From Actinomycetes bacterium (GTDB taxonomy: Bacteria; Actinomycetota; Actinomycetes; Actinomycetales; Microbacteriaceae), in contig JAEWKY010000120.1 in the NCBI GenBank assembly GCA_023457615.1, positions 1 to 19,539 of the forward strand: a stretch of 19,539 bases of DNA. Direction: 5' to 3'. Both the position numbers and the translations under genes were made by a program. The notes under the pieces were generated by a model. It was not told the origin of the DNA. It was given only the letters and a program-made list of their open reading frames with translations, and searched no databases. Below are positions 1 to 7,132 of this stretch, in pieces (the first letter of the stretch is position 1; every line of letters starts with the position of its first letter).

Positions 1-566
1 GCCTCGAGCAGGCGGCCGACCCACGGGGTGTCGGCGGTGCCCGGCTGGACGGCGTTGACGCGGATGCCCTCGCGCACGTGGTCGGCGGCCATCGCCCTCG
101 TGAGCGACGACACCGCGCCCTTCGAGGCGGAGTACAGCGCACGGTTCGGCACGCCGACGGGGGCGACGACCGAGCTCGTGTTGACGATCGCCGCCACCTT
201 CGACCGACGCAGGTGCGGCAGCGCGGCGCGCGAGACCCGGGCGATGCCGACGACGTTGACGTCGAGCACGCGGTGCCACTCGGCGTCGTCGTTCGCGCTC
301 ACGTCCCCCGCGGCGCCGATGCCGGCGTTGTTGACGACGACGTCGATGCCGCCGTAGTGCTCCGCGACCGACGCGACCGCGGCATCCACCTGGGCGCTGT
401 CGGTGACGTCGCACCGCGCCGCGAAGTACTCGGCCGGCACCCCGTCGACCGTGCGGTCGAGCACGGCGACCCGGGCGCCGCGCTCGTGCAGCAGGGCGGC
501 GGTCGCGGCGCCCAGCCCGCTCGCGCCGCCGGTGACGATCGCGACGGCTCCGTCGAACTCGGTCAT
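1..566 (-). CDS. SDR-family NAD(P)-dependent dehydrogenase, C-terminus cut by window edge
   Basis: About 189 N-terminal residues of a classical short-chain dehydrogenase are present; the C-terminal ~60 residues lie beyond base 1. The cofactor motif TGGASGLG is at residues 12-19, NNAG at 79-82, the catalytic serine at about 131-132, and the YSASK catalytic pair is Y145/K149. The start ATG at 566 is supported by an AGGAGG ribosome site (573-578) six bases upstream. It follows the dehydratase gene on the same strand after 81 bp, so the two are probably co-transcribed. The segments DAEWHRVLDVNVVG and HVREGIRVNAVQPGTADTPW resemble SDRs that sit beside FAH-type hydrolases in oxidative L-rhamnose, L-fucose and pentose pathways, where they oxidise C4 of a 2-keto-3-deoxy-sugar acid. 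That specific role is inferred from context; the SDR family itself is certain. Confidence 0.93.
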   Translation of the reverse strand, partial: MTEFDGAVAIVTGGASGLGAATAALLHERGARVAVLDRTVDGVPAEYFAARCDVTDSAQVDAAVASVAEHYGGIDVVVNNAGIGAAGDVSANDDAEWHRVLDVNVVGIARVSRAALPHLRRSKVAAIVNTSSVVAPVGVPNRALYSASKGAVSSLTRAMAADHVREGIRVNAVQPGTADTPWVGRLLE

Positions 567-606
567 GTCGATCCTCCTCGTGGGGCCCGGCCACCGTTCA
601 GGTCAT

Positions 607-633
607 CGGGCCGTCGTCGAGCTCGTCGGCCCG
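607..633 (-). other. Possible intercistronic stem-loop between dehydratase and SDR genes
   Basis: Seven-base arms CGGGCCG (607-613) and CGGCCCG (627-633) are perfectly complementary around a 13-base loop containing CGAGCTCG. There is no U-tract, so it is not a convincing terminator. It could be an mRNA-stabilising hairpin, or chance in GC-rich DNA. Confidence 0.3.
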
Positions 634-647
634 CGACGACCCCCGGG

Positions 648-2399
648 TCAGTGGGACTCACGCGAGACCCGCGATCCGCTGCCCCCGACGAGGAAGTCGA
701 GGTCCGCGCCGGTGTCGGCCTGCATCACGTGGTCGACGTAGAGCTTCGCCCAGCCGCGCGTCGGCGCGGCGTAGGCGGCCTCGCTCGCGGGGGTCTGGCT
801 GCGCGCCTGGAACTCCTCGTCGCTGACGTCGACGTGCAGGCGGCGGTTCTCGACGTCGACGTGGATGACGTCGCCCGTGCGCACGAAGGCGAGCGGACCG
901 CCGGCGGCGGCCTCGGGCGCGGCGTGCAGGATCACGGTGCCGTACGCCGTGCCGCTCATGCGGGCGTCGCTGATGCGCACCATGTCGCGCACCCCCGCCT
1001 CGAGCAGCTTGCGCGGCAGCGGCATGTTGCCGACCTCGGGCATCCCGGGATAGCCGCGCGGGCCGCAGCCGCGCAGCACGAGCACGGTGTCGGCGGTGAC
1101 GTCGAGGTCGGGGTCGTCGATGCGGGCGCGCATGTCCTCGATCGAGTCGAAGACGAGCGCGGGACCGGTGTGCTGCAGCAGCTCGGGCGTCGCCGCGGAG
1201 GGCTTGACGATCGCGCCGTTCGGGGCGAGGTTGCCGCGCAGCACGGCGATGCCGGCGTCGGCCATGAGCGGCGCCGACCGGGGGAGGATGACGGTGTCGT
1301 CGAAGACCGGGCGCTCGTCGCCGAGGTACTCGACGAGCGGACGACCGGTCACGGTGATCGGCTCGGGGTGGAAGAGGTCCTTCACCTGCGACAGGAGCGC
1401 GAGCAGACCGCCCGCGCGGAACAGGTCGTCCATGAGGAACATGCCGCTCGGCTGCAGGTTCGCCATCACGGGCACTCCCGCCCCGGCCTCGTCGAAGTCC
1501 TCGAGCGTCAGCGGCACGCCGAGCCGCCCGGCGATCGCGAGCAGGTGCACGACGGCGTTCGTCGACCCGCCGACCGCGGCGACGGCGATGATCGCGTTGA
1601 GGAACGCCTCGCGCGTGAGCACGTCGCTCGGCCGGCGGTTCTCGCGCACGAGGTCGACGACGAGCCGCCCGGTCTCGTGCGACAGGGCGAGCAGCCGGGC
1701 GTCGGCGGCGGGGGTTCCCGCGAATCCCGGGATCGTCATGCCGAGCGCCTCGGCGACGACCGCCATCGTCGACGCGGTGCCCATCGTGTTGCAGTGCCCC
1801 TTGCCGCGGATCATCGAGCGCTCCGACTCGATGAACTGGCCGTTCGTGATCGTGCCCGCGCGGGCCTCCTCGGAGAGCCGCCACACGTCGGTGCCGCAGC
1901 CGAGCGCCTCGCCGCGGAAGTGGCCGGTGAGCATCGGCCCGCCGGGCACCACGATCGCCGGGAGGTCGACCGAGGCCGCCGCCATGAGCAGCGCGGGGAT
2001 CGTCTTGTCGCACCCGCCGAGCAGCACGAGGCCGTCGATCGGGTTGGCGCGGAACATCTCCTCCATCGCCATCGCGGCCATGTTGCGCCAGAGCATCGCG
2101 GTGGGCTTCACCTGCGTCTCGCCGATCGAGACGACGGGCAGGTTGTAGGGAACCCCGCCGGCCTCCCAGATGCCGTTCTTGACGCTCTCGGCGACCTCGT
2201 TCAGGTGCATGTTGCACGGCGTCAGGTCGGACGCGGTGTTGGCGATCGCGATCTGCGGCCTCGTGCCGTCGAGCGCGTCGACGGGGTTGCCGCGGCGCAT
2301 CCAGGCGCGGTGGATGTAGCCGTTCCGGTCGCCGCCCGCGTACCACTCGGCGCTGCGCAGGTCATCCACGGCGACTCCCGGCCCTTCTTCGGCTCGCAT
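648..2399 (-). CDS. IlvD/Edd-family sugar-acid dehydratase, L-arabinonate dehydratase type
   Basis: A 583-residue IlvD/Edd enzyme that should remove water from an aldonate to give the 2-keto-3-deoxy acid. The three Fe-S cysteines are visible: C62 in PCNMH, C130 in GGCDKT and C203 in GHCNTMGTAST. The GCGPRGYPGMPEVGNM block is at 444-459 and the catalytic serine is S482 in DARMSGTAYG. The ending ADTGADLDFL...SRESH closely resembles that of Rhizobium L-arabinonate dehydratase, as I recall it, and differs from the dihydroxy-acid dehydratase of valine synthesis. The likely substrate is therefore an L-arabinonate-like pentonate or hexonate; the exact acid is unknown. ATG 2399 has no good ribosome site. 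GTG at 2369 has GGGAG six bases upstream and is an equally good start, giving MDDLRSAEWY. It diverges from the lactonase operon across 38 bp and precedes the SDR gene. Confidence 0.92.
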   Translation of the reverse strand: MRAEEGPGVAVDDLRSAEWYAGGDRNGYIHRAWMRRGNPVDALDGTRPQIAIANTASDLTPCNMHLNEVAESVKNGIWEAGGVPYNLPVVSIGETQVKPTAMLWRNMAAMAMEEMFRANPIDGLVLLGGCDKTIPALLMAAASVDLPAIVVPGGPMLTGHFRGEALGCGTDVWRLSEEARAGTITNGQFIESERSMIRGKGHCNTMGTASTMAVVAEALGMTIPGFAGTPAADARLLALSHETGRLVVDLVRENRRPSDVLTREAFLNAIIAVAAVGGSTNAVVHLLAIAGRLGVPLTLEDFDEAGAGVPVMANLQPSGMFLMDDLFRAGGLLALLSQVKDLFHPEPITVTGRPLVEYLGDERPVFDDTVILPRSAPLMADAGIAVLRGNLAPNGAIVKPSAATPELLQHTGPALVFDSIEDMRARIDDPDLDVTADTVLVLRGCGPRGYPGMPEVGNMPLPRKLLEAGVRDMVRISDARMSGTAYGTVILHAAPEAAAGGPLAFVRTGDVIHVDVENRRLHVDVSDEEFQARSQTPASEAAYAAPTRGWAKLYVDHVMQADTGADLDFLVGGSGSRVSRESH

Positions 2400-2400
2400 T

Positions 2401-2437
2401 TTCCGTTATTTCGAATCCGCGATTACTATTCGGGATT
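2401..2437 (+). promoter_or_regulatory. Divergent intergenic promoter; leaderless promoter for the lactonase operon
   Basis: This 37-38 bp gap is markedly A/T-richer than its surroundings. On the + strand TTCCGT (2401-2406), a 17-base spacer and TACTAT (2424-2429) form a plausible -35/-10 pair. The -10 ends eight bases before the ATG at 2438 and no usable ribosome site is present, so transcription probably starts at or next to the ATG. On the - strand CATAAT (2436-2441) is a -10 candidate for the dehydratase operon. Hexamers were matched by eye. Confidence 0.6.
2408..2436. promoter_or_regulatory. Imperfect inverted repeat, candidate IclR operator
   Basis: ATTTCGAAT (2408-2416) and ATTCGGGAT (2428-2436) are inverted copies matching at 7 of 9 positions, separated by 11 bases. 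A small AATC-CGC-GATT dyad lies inside. The repeat covers the TACTAT -10 of the rightward operon and would affect both directions. The IclR protein encoded at the end of that operon is the natural candidate ligand; this is inference. Confidence 0.45.
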
Positions 2438-3328
2438 ATGGCACACGAGTTCCGCGGCGTCGAAGCCGCGACCGAGCGGTTCGATCTCGCCGAGGGCGTG
2501 CTCTGGGACGACCGCGCCGGCCTCGTGCGCTTCGTCGACATCCGCGAGGGTCGCGTGCTCGCCGCCCGCCTCGACGGCCACCGGCTCGCGATCGTCGACG
2601 ACCTCCTGGTCGGCGAGACGGTCGGCGCCGTCGCGCTCGCCGAGGACGGCGGCCTGCTGATCGCCGGCGCCCGGCGCCTGGCCACCGTGTCGCCCGCGGG
2701 CGAGCTCGCGTTCGGGCCGCAGCTGCTGCACGACGACCGCCCGATGCGCTTCAACGACGGCGGCGTCGATCCCCAGGGCCGGTTCGTGGTGGGCACGCTC
2801 TCGCTCGCCGAGCCCGTGGGGCTCGAACGCCTCCTCCGCATCTCCCCCGACGGCTCGGTCGAGACCCTGCGCGAGGGCATCCGCCTCTCCAACGGCCTCG
2901 GCTGGTCGCCCGACGGGTCGACGATCTACCACACCGACACCCCGGCGAAGACGATCTCGTCGCACTCGTACGGCCCCGGCGGCTTCGACCACGACGAGCC
3001 GTGGGTGGCGATCCCGGCGGAGTTCCCCGGCTTCCCCGACGGCCTGCGGGTCGACGCCGAGGGGATGCTGTGGGTCGCCCAGTTCTCGGCCGGCTGCGTC
3101 GTGCGGTACGCACCCGACGGTCGCGAGCTCGCCCGCGTCGTGGTGGAGGCGCAGCAGCCGACGTGCCCCGGGTTCGTCGGCCAACGGCTGCTCGTCACGA
3201 CGGCGATCGAGCACCTGACCCCCGAGGAGCGCGTGCCGGCCGACGGCGCGCTGTTCGTCGCCGACGTCGGCGTGGCCGGCCTCCCTCCCCACCGCTGGCG
3301 CGGTACGACCCTGAAAGAGGCCTCATGA
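2438..3328 (+). CDS. SMP-30/gluconolactonase-family sugar lactonase
   Basis: A 296-residue six-bladed beta-propeller lactonase of the SMP-30/Gnl/LRE family, full length. The metal-ligand set is visible: E19 in AEGVLW, N152 in LSNGLGWSPD and D201 in FPDGLRVDAEG. R104 and N106 in MRFNDGG are the usual substrate-contact positions. It should open the aldonolactone made by a sugar dehydrogenase to the free aldonate in the cytoplasm; no signal peptide is present. The ATG is preceded by a -10 element eight bases away rather than a ribosome site, so it is probably read from a leaderless transcript. It is the first gene of the rightward operon and overlaps the next gene by ATGA (3325-3328). The sugar lactone handled cannot be told from the sequence. 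Confidence 0.93.
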   Translation: MAHEFRGVEAATERFDLAEGVLWDDRAGLVRFVDIREGRVLAARLDGHRLAIVDDLLVGETVGAVALAEDGGLLIAGARRLATVSPAGELAFGPQLLHDDRPMRFNDGGVDPQGRFVVGTLSLAEPVGLERLLRISPDGSVETLREGIRLSNGLGWSPDGSTIYHTDTPAKTISSHSYGPGGFDHDEPWVAIPAEFPGFPDGLRVDAEGMLWVAQFSAGCVVRYAPDGRELARVVVEAQQPTCPGFVGQRLLVTTAIEHLTPEERVPADGALFVADVGVAGLPPHRWRGTTLKEAS

Positions 3329-4191
3329 GACTCGCCCGCATCGGCGCCGCCGGCTCCGAGACCCCCGGGGTCGTGCTCGACGACGACCTGTTCGTCGACC
3401 TGGGCGACGTCGTGCGCGACTTCGACGAGGAGTTCTTCGGCTCCGGCGCCCTCGCCACGCTCGCGGGCGTCGTCGCGGAGCGCGTCGCGGCCGGCCGGGC
3501 CGAGCCGCTCGCCGGCCGCCGCTTCGGCGCCCCGATCGCCCGCCCGCACCAGATCCTGTGCGTCGGGCTCAACTACAGCGACCACGCCGCCGAGACCGGC
3601 CAGGCCGTGCCGGCCGAGCCGATCCTCTTCAACAAGGCGCCGAACACCCTCGTCGGCCCCGACGACGACGTGCTCATCCCGCGCGGCGCGACGAAGACCG
3701 ACTGGGAGGTCGAGCTCGGCATCGTGATCGGGGCGCGCGCGTCGTACCTCGCCGACGAGGCCGAGGCGGCCGCCGCGATCGCCGGCTACGTGCTCGTCAA
3801 CGACGTGAGCGAGCGCGCCTTCCAGATGGAGCGCGGCGGGCAGTGGGTCAAGGGTAAGTCCTCCCCGACCTTCAATCCGGCGGGACCCTATCTCGTGACG
3901 CCCGACGAGATCGGCGACGTGCTCGACCTCGACCTCTGGCTCGAGCTCGACGGGCGCCGCGTGCAGGACGGGTCGACGTCGACGATGATCTTCAGCCCGG
4001 CGTTCATCGTGCACTACGCGAGCCAGTTCATGGCGCTCGAACCCGGTGATCTCATCAACACCGGCACGCCGCCCGGGGTGGGCATGGGGATGTCGCCGCA
4101 GCTCTGGCTCACCGGCGGCGAGACGATGCGGCTCGGCGCGACGCGGCTCGGCACGCAGACCCAGCGGGTCATCGCGAACCCGCAGGTCTGA
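3325..4191 (+). CDS. FAH-family hydrolase, probable 2,4-diketo-3-deoxy-sugar-acid hydrolase
   Basis: A 288-residue fumarylacetoacetate hydrolase-family protein. Metal ligands E128 and E130 (DWEVELGIVIG) and D160 (LVNDVSE) are in place, as are H87 in NYSDH and the NTGTPPGVGMG loop near residue 245. The stretches ERAFQMERGGQWVKGKS and GSTSTMIFSPAFIVHY resemble the hydrolases of the diketo branches of L-rhamnose and L-fucose degradation (L-2,4-diketo-3-deoxyrhamnonate or -fuconate hydrolase). Those enzymes cut the C3-C4 bond to give pyruvate and a hydroxy acid. It starts inside the lactonase stop (ATGA) and its own stop shares one base with the next start (TGATG), indicating translational coupling. 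A homoprotocatechuate-type isomerase or acylpyruvase role is less likely given the sugar-acid neighbours. Confidence 0.9.
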   Translation: MRLARIGAAGSETPGVVLDDDLFVDLGDVVRDFDEEFFGSGALATLAGVVAERVAAGRAEPLAGRRFGAPIARPHQILCVGLNYSDHAAETGQAVPAEPILFNKAPNTLVGPDDDVLIPRGATKTDWEVELGIVIGARASYLADEAEAAAAIAGYVLVNDVSERAFQMERGGQWVKGKSSPTFNPAGPYLVTPDEIGDVLDLDLWLELDGRRVQDGSTSTMIFSPAFIVHYASQFMALEPGDLINTGTPPGVGMGMSPQLWLTGGETMRLGATRLGTQTQRVIANPQV

Positions 4192-5213
4192 TGCGCGCCC
4201 TCGTCGTCACGGGCCCGCGCGAGGCGAGCGTGCAGGAGGTTCCCGAGCCGGTGGCGGCCGCGGGCGAGCTGCTCGTCGAGGTCGAGCGGGTCGGCATCTG
4301 CGGCACCGACGTCGAGCTCTACACGGGTGAGATGGCGTACTTCGCGCAGGGCGCGACGCACGTCCCCCTCCGCCTCGGCCACGAGTGGACGGGCCGGGTG
4401 GTGGCCGCGGGCTCGCCGGACGACGCGGAGTGGATCGGCCGGCGCGTCACGGGCGACACGATGCTCGGCTGCGGCACGTGCGACTACTGCCGCCGCGGCG
4501 TGCAGCACGTGTGCCCGACCCGGTTCGAGGCCGGCATCCGCGACGGGTGGCCGGGCGCGCTCGCGGAGCTGACCGTCGTGCCGACGCGCTTCGCCTACCC
4601 GATCCCCGAGCAGGTCTCGGTCACCGCCGCCGCGCTCGTCGAGCCGGGCGGCAACTCACTGCGCGCCGTGCGGGCCGCCGCCCTCGAGCCCGGTCGCAAC
4701 GTGCTCGTGCTCGGGTCCGGCACGATCGGGCTGCTCGCCGCCCAGTTCGCCCTCGCGGAGGGCGCCGAGGTGCACCTCGCGGGGGTGCGGCCGGGGTCCC
4801 TCGATCTGGCCCGCTCGCTCGGCATCCCGCACGTGACGACCATCGACGACCTCAGCGCGAGCGACGGCGACCGCTTCGACGCCGTGATCGATTGCACGAG
4901 CGTCGACTCCTCGCCCGCGCTCGCCGTGCGCCTCGTGAAGCCCGCCGGCCGTGTCGTGTTCATCGGCCTCTCGTCGACACCGAGCCGGATCGACACGCGC
5001 GACGTCGCGCTCAAGGACGTCACGGCCGTCGGCATCCTCTCGGCCTCGCCCGGGCTCGCCGGCGCGATCGCCGGCTTCGCGAGCGGCGCGGTCGTGCCCG
5101 ACACGATCGTGAGCGAGGTCATCGCACTCGACGACGTGCCCTCCCGCCTCGACGGCGAGCGCGGTCCGGATGCCGGTCCGGGGCCGAAGGTGCACGTGGA
5201 TCCCCGGCGATGA
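4191..5213 (+). CDS. Zinc-dependent MDR (alcohol/sugar) dehydrogenase
   Basis: A 340-residue medium-chain dehydrogenase. Catalytic zinc residues are C37 in GICGTD and H64/E65 in GHEWTG, with E151 nearby. The structural zinc is held by C94, C97, C100 and C108 in GCGTCDYC...C. The Rossmann motif is LGSGTIG at 174-180. It is the best candidate in this window for the first step, oxidation of the sugar to its lactone with NAD(P)+, but a role at another hydroxyl is possible. The start overlaps the previous stop by one base and its end overlaps the IclR start by ATGA (5210-5213). The C-terminus ends in GPGPKVHVDPRR. The family is certain; the substrate is not. Confidence 0.9.
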   Translation: MRALVVTGPREASVQEVPEPVAAAGELLVEVERVGICGTDVELYTGEMAYFAQGATHVPLRLGHEWTGRVVAAGSPDDAEWIGRRVTGDTMLGCGTCDYCRRGVQHVCPTRFEAGIRDGWPGALAELTVVPTRFAYPIPEQVSVTAAALVEPGGNSLRAVRAAALEPGRNVLVLGSGTIGLLAAQFALAEGAEVHLAGVRPGSLDLARSLGIPHVTTIDDLSASDGDRFDAVIDCTSVDSSPALAVRLVKPAGRVVFIGLSSTPSRIDTRDVALKDVTAVGILSASPGLAGAIAGFASGAVVPDTIVSEVIALDDVPSRLDGERGPDAGPGPKVHVDPRR

Positions 5214-5989
5214 CCGCGGACGACGACGAGCGGCTCGTCGGCGCCGACCGGGTGCTGGCGCTGCTCGTCGAGCTCGCGCAGCATCCCGAGGGCGCGAGCC
5301 TCGACGACCTCGCGGCCACGAGGGGCGGCTCGAAGTCGACGATCCATCGCGCGCTCGGCTCGCTCGTGCGGTCGGGGCTCGCCGACCAGTCGGGCCGCGG
5401 GCACTACGTGCTCGGCGACGAGTTCGTGCGGCTCGCGTTCCAGTATCACGCGGGGCGCCCCGTGAGCGCGCGCATCGAGCCCGTGCTGCGCGAGCTCACC
5501 GAGCGCTTCGGCGAGACCGCCCACTTCGGGGTGCTCGAGGGTCGGGATGTCGTCTACCGCGCCAAGCGCGACCCCTCCGTCGGCGCGGTGCGGCTCACCT
5601 CGACCGTCGGGGGCCGCAACCCCGCCGCCACCACGGCGATCGGCAAGGTACTGCTCGCCGAGCGCCTCACGACCCGCGCCGACGTCGAGCGCTGGCTCGA
5701 CGGGCATCCCCTCGAGGCCCGCACCGCGAACTCGATCACCGACCTCGACGCCTTCGTCGACGAGCTGCGCCTCACCCGCGAGCGCGGCTACGGCGTCGAC
5801 GACCAGGAGAACGAGCTCGGCGTCAACTGCCTCGCCCTCGCGGTGCGCCTCGACGGCGGCCCCGTCGCGAGCGGCGCGATCAGCGTGAGCGGCCTCGCCT
5901 TCCGCCGCCCCCTCGCCCAGCTCGTGGAGGCGCGGGGCGAGATCGCCGCGATCCTCACCCGCGCGCTCGGCCCCGACGCTCTGCGCTGA
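5210..5989 (+). CDS. IclR-family transcriptional regulator
   Basis: A 259-residue IclR protein. The N-terminal winged helix-turn-helix spans about residues 8-68 (GADRVLALLVELAQ..., SKSTIHRALGSLVRSGL). The effector-binding domain occupies about 85-255, with the typical GRNPAATTAIGKVLLAE and ARGYGVDDQENELGVNCLA-like segments. It is the last gene of the rightward operon and overlaps the dehydrogenase by 4 nt, so its level follows that of the enzymes. The expected effector is a pathway sugar acid or keto acid, and the expected site is the inverted repeat in the divergent promoter near 2408-2436; both are inferred. Confidence 0.94.
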   Translation: MTADDDERLVGADRVLALLVELAQHPEGASLDDLAATRGGSKSTIHRALGSLVRSGLADQSGRGHYVLGDEFVRLAFQYHAGRPVSARIEPVLRELTERFGETAHFGVLEGRDVVYRAKRDPSVGAVRLTSTVGGRNPAATTAIGKVLLAERLTTRADVERWLDGHPLEARTANSITDLDAFVDELRLTRERGYGVDDQENELGVNCLALAVRLDGGPVASGAISVSGLAFRRPLAQLVEARGEIAAILTRALGPDALR

Positions 5990-5993
5990 CCGA

Positions 5994-6008
5994 CCTCGCG
6001 GTGCGAGG
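5994..6008. terminator. Small hairpin between convergent genes, weak terminator candidate
   Basis: CCTCGC (5994-5999) and GCGAGG (6003-6008) form a perfect six-pair stem with a GGT loop in the 24-bp gap between the convergent IclR and GH76 genes. Neither side has a U-tract, so it is only a candidate bidirectional terminator. Confidence 0.4.
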
Positions 6009-6013
6009 CCCTC

Positions 6014-7132
6014 TCAGTGGGCGCGGCTCGCCCGCACGAGCAGTTCCGCGATCTCCGCCGTGCCCGCGTGCGTGAGCAGCATCCGGTCGTAGTCCGCGTC
6101 GTCACCGACGCGCCAGCCCGCCGCGTGATCGTGCGGCAGCAGTCCGGCGGGCGAGAGGTGAGGGGACGCGCCCTCGATCGACTCGCGGAAGACGTCGAAC
6201 ACACCCGGATCGACCAGGCCGCGCTCGAGCAGCTCGAGGTAGCCCTCCGCGAGGATCGCCAGGAACCAGACGAAGTCCTGATACGAGCGCGTCCCGTGGG
6301 CATCGTCCATCCGCAGGAACGCGTCGTGCGCGGCAGTTGCAGCGCGCACGGCGTCGTCGGCGAGAGAACGATCACCCGTGAGATCGAAGAGGGCGAGGTC
6401 CGCCAGGATCATGCTGCCCGCGTTGTAGGAGTACAGGTCGCGGTTCACCTCCCCCCGAATGCGCCGCCCGCCGACGAGCCGGGTGTGCACCCCGTTGAAG
6501 TAGATGCCCGTCACGGGGTCGAGGGTCGTGAGGCAGAACTCGCGGAACCGGTGGGCCCACGCGAGATAGTCGTCGCGGCCGGTGAGCCGATGGAGCGTCG
6601 CGCTCACGAGGATGCAGCACGCGTTCGCGGAGAGTCCGCGCTCGAGCTCCTGCTCGGTGCCGTTCGGCCCCAGCCCCGCCTCGTTCCACGAGACCCCGCC
6701 GAGCTCCTCGTCCCACGCCGAGTAGACGAAGGCGGCAACGCGCTCGGCCTCGACGAGATACTCGGCGTCGCCGAACACCTCGTAGGCCCACAGCAGGTTC
6801 CGTGCCACCCAGATGTTGTCGTCGAAGAACACCGGGCCGAGCCCGGCCCCCGAGTGCGGCCCGCGCTCGGAGTGGTATTTCGCGATCCCGCCACCGGAGG
6901 TCGCCGAGCGGTAGTGGGCGAACCCGTCGATCAGCTCACGGAAGAACTGTCGCCGGTCCTCGCCGGCGCGGATCGCCTGGTAGAGCATGCCGGTCGTCGC
7001 GAAGTACGACCACAGGTAGCAGCTCTCACGATCGCCCTCGTGCACGGGGTACCACTCGAGCAGGCGCCCGTCGCCTCGGTCGAAGGCGGCGATGACGGAG
7101 TCGACGAGAGCGCGGGCCGCCTCAGCGCGCAT
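6014..7132 (-). CDS. GH76-type glycoside hydrolase (alpha-1,6-mannanase family), apparently intracellular
   Basis: A 372-residue (alpha/alpha)6-barrel-like protein with GH76 features. The adjacent catalytic aspartates are D104/D105 in VFFDDNIWVARNLLWAYE. GGVSWNEAG (145-153) and GLSANACCI (167-174) match the barrel motifs seen after the DD pair in endo-alpha-1,6-mannanases. The length fits the catalytic domain alone. There is no signal peptide or anchor, whereas characterised GH76 enzymes are generally exported, so this one probably acts on imported oligosaccharides. Its ATG lies inside the end of the mannosidase gene (11-nt overlap, 7122-7132), making it the last gene of the transporter operon. 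An alternative reading is a related intracellular hydrolase or epimerase of the same fold; the GH38, transporter and mannose-6-phosphate isomerase context favours mannoside cleavage. Confidence 0.75.
   Translation of the reverse strand: MRAEAARALVDSVIAAFDRGDGRLLEWYPVHEGDRESCYLWSYFATTGMLYQAIRAGEDRRQFFRELIDGFAHYRSATSGGGIAKYHSERGPHSGAGLGPVFFDDNIWVARNLLWAYEVFGDAEYLVEAERVAAFVYSAWDEELGGVSWNEAGLGPNGTEQELERGLSANACCILVSATLHRLTGRDDYLAWAHRFREFCLTTLDPVTGIYFNGVHTRLVGGRRIRGEVNRDLYSYNAGSMILADLALFDLTGDRSLADDAVRAATAAHDAFLRMDDAHGTRSYQDFVWFLAILAEGYLELLERGLVDPGVFDVFRESIEGASPHLSPAGLLPHDHAAGWRVGDDADYDRMLLTHAGTAEIAELLVRASRAH

Noticed and set aside
78..2660. Very long + strand open frame (860 codons) across the SDR and dehydratase genes
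   Set aside because: It is an antisense shadow caused by high GC: composition is Arg/Asp/Val-rich without family motifs, while the opposite strand carries clear SDR and IlvD/Edd motifs.
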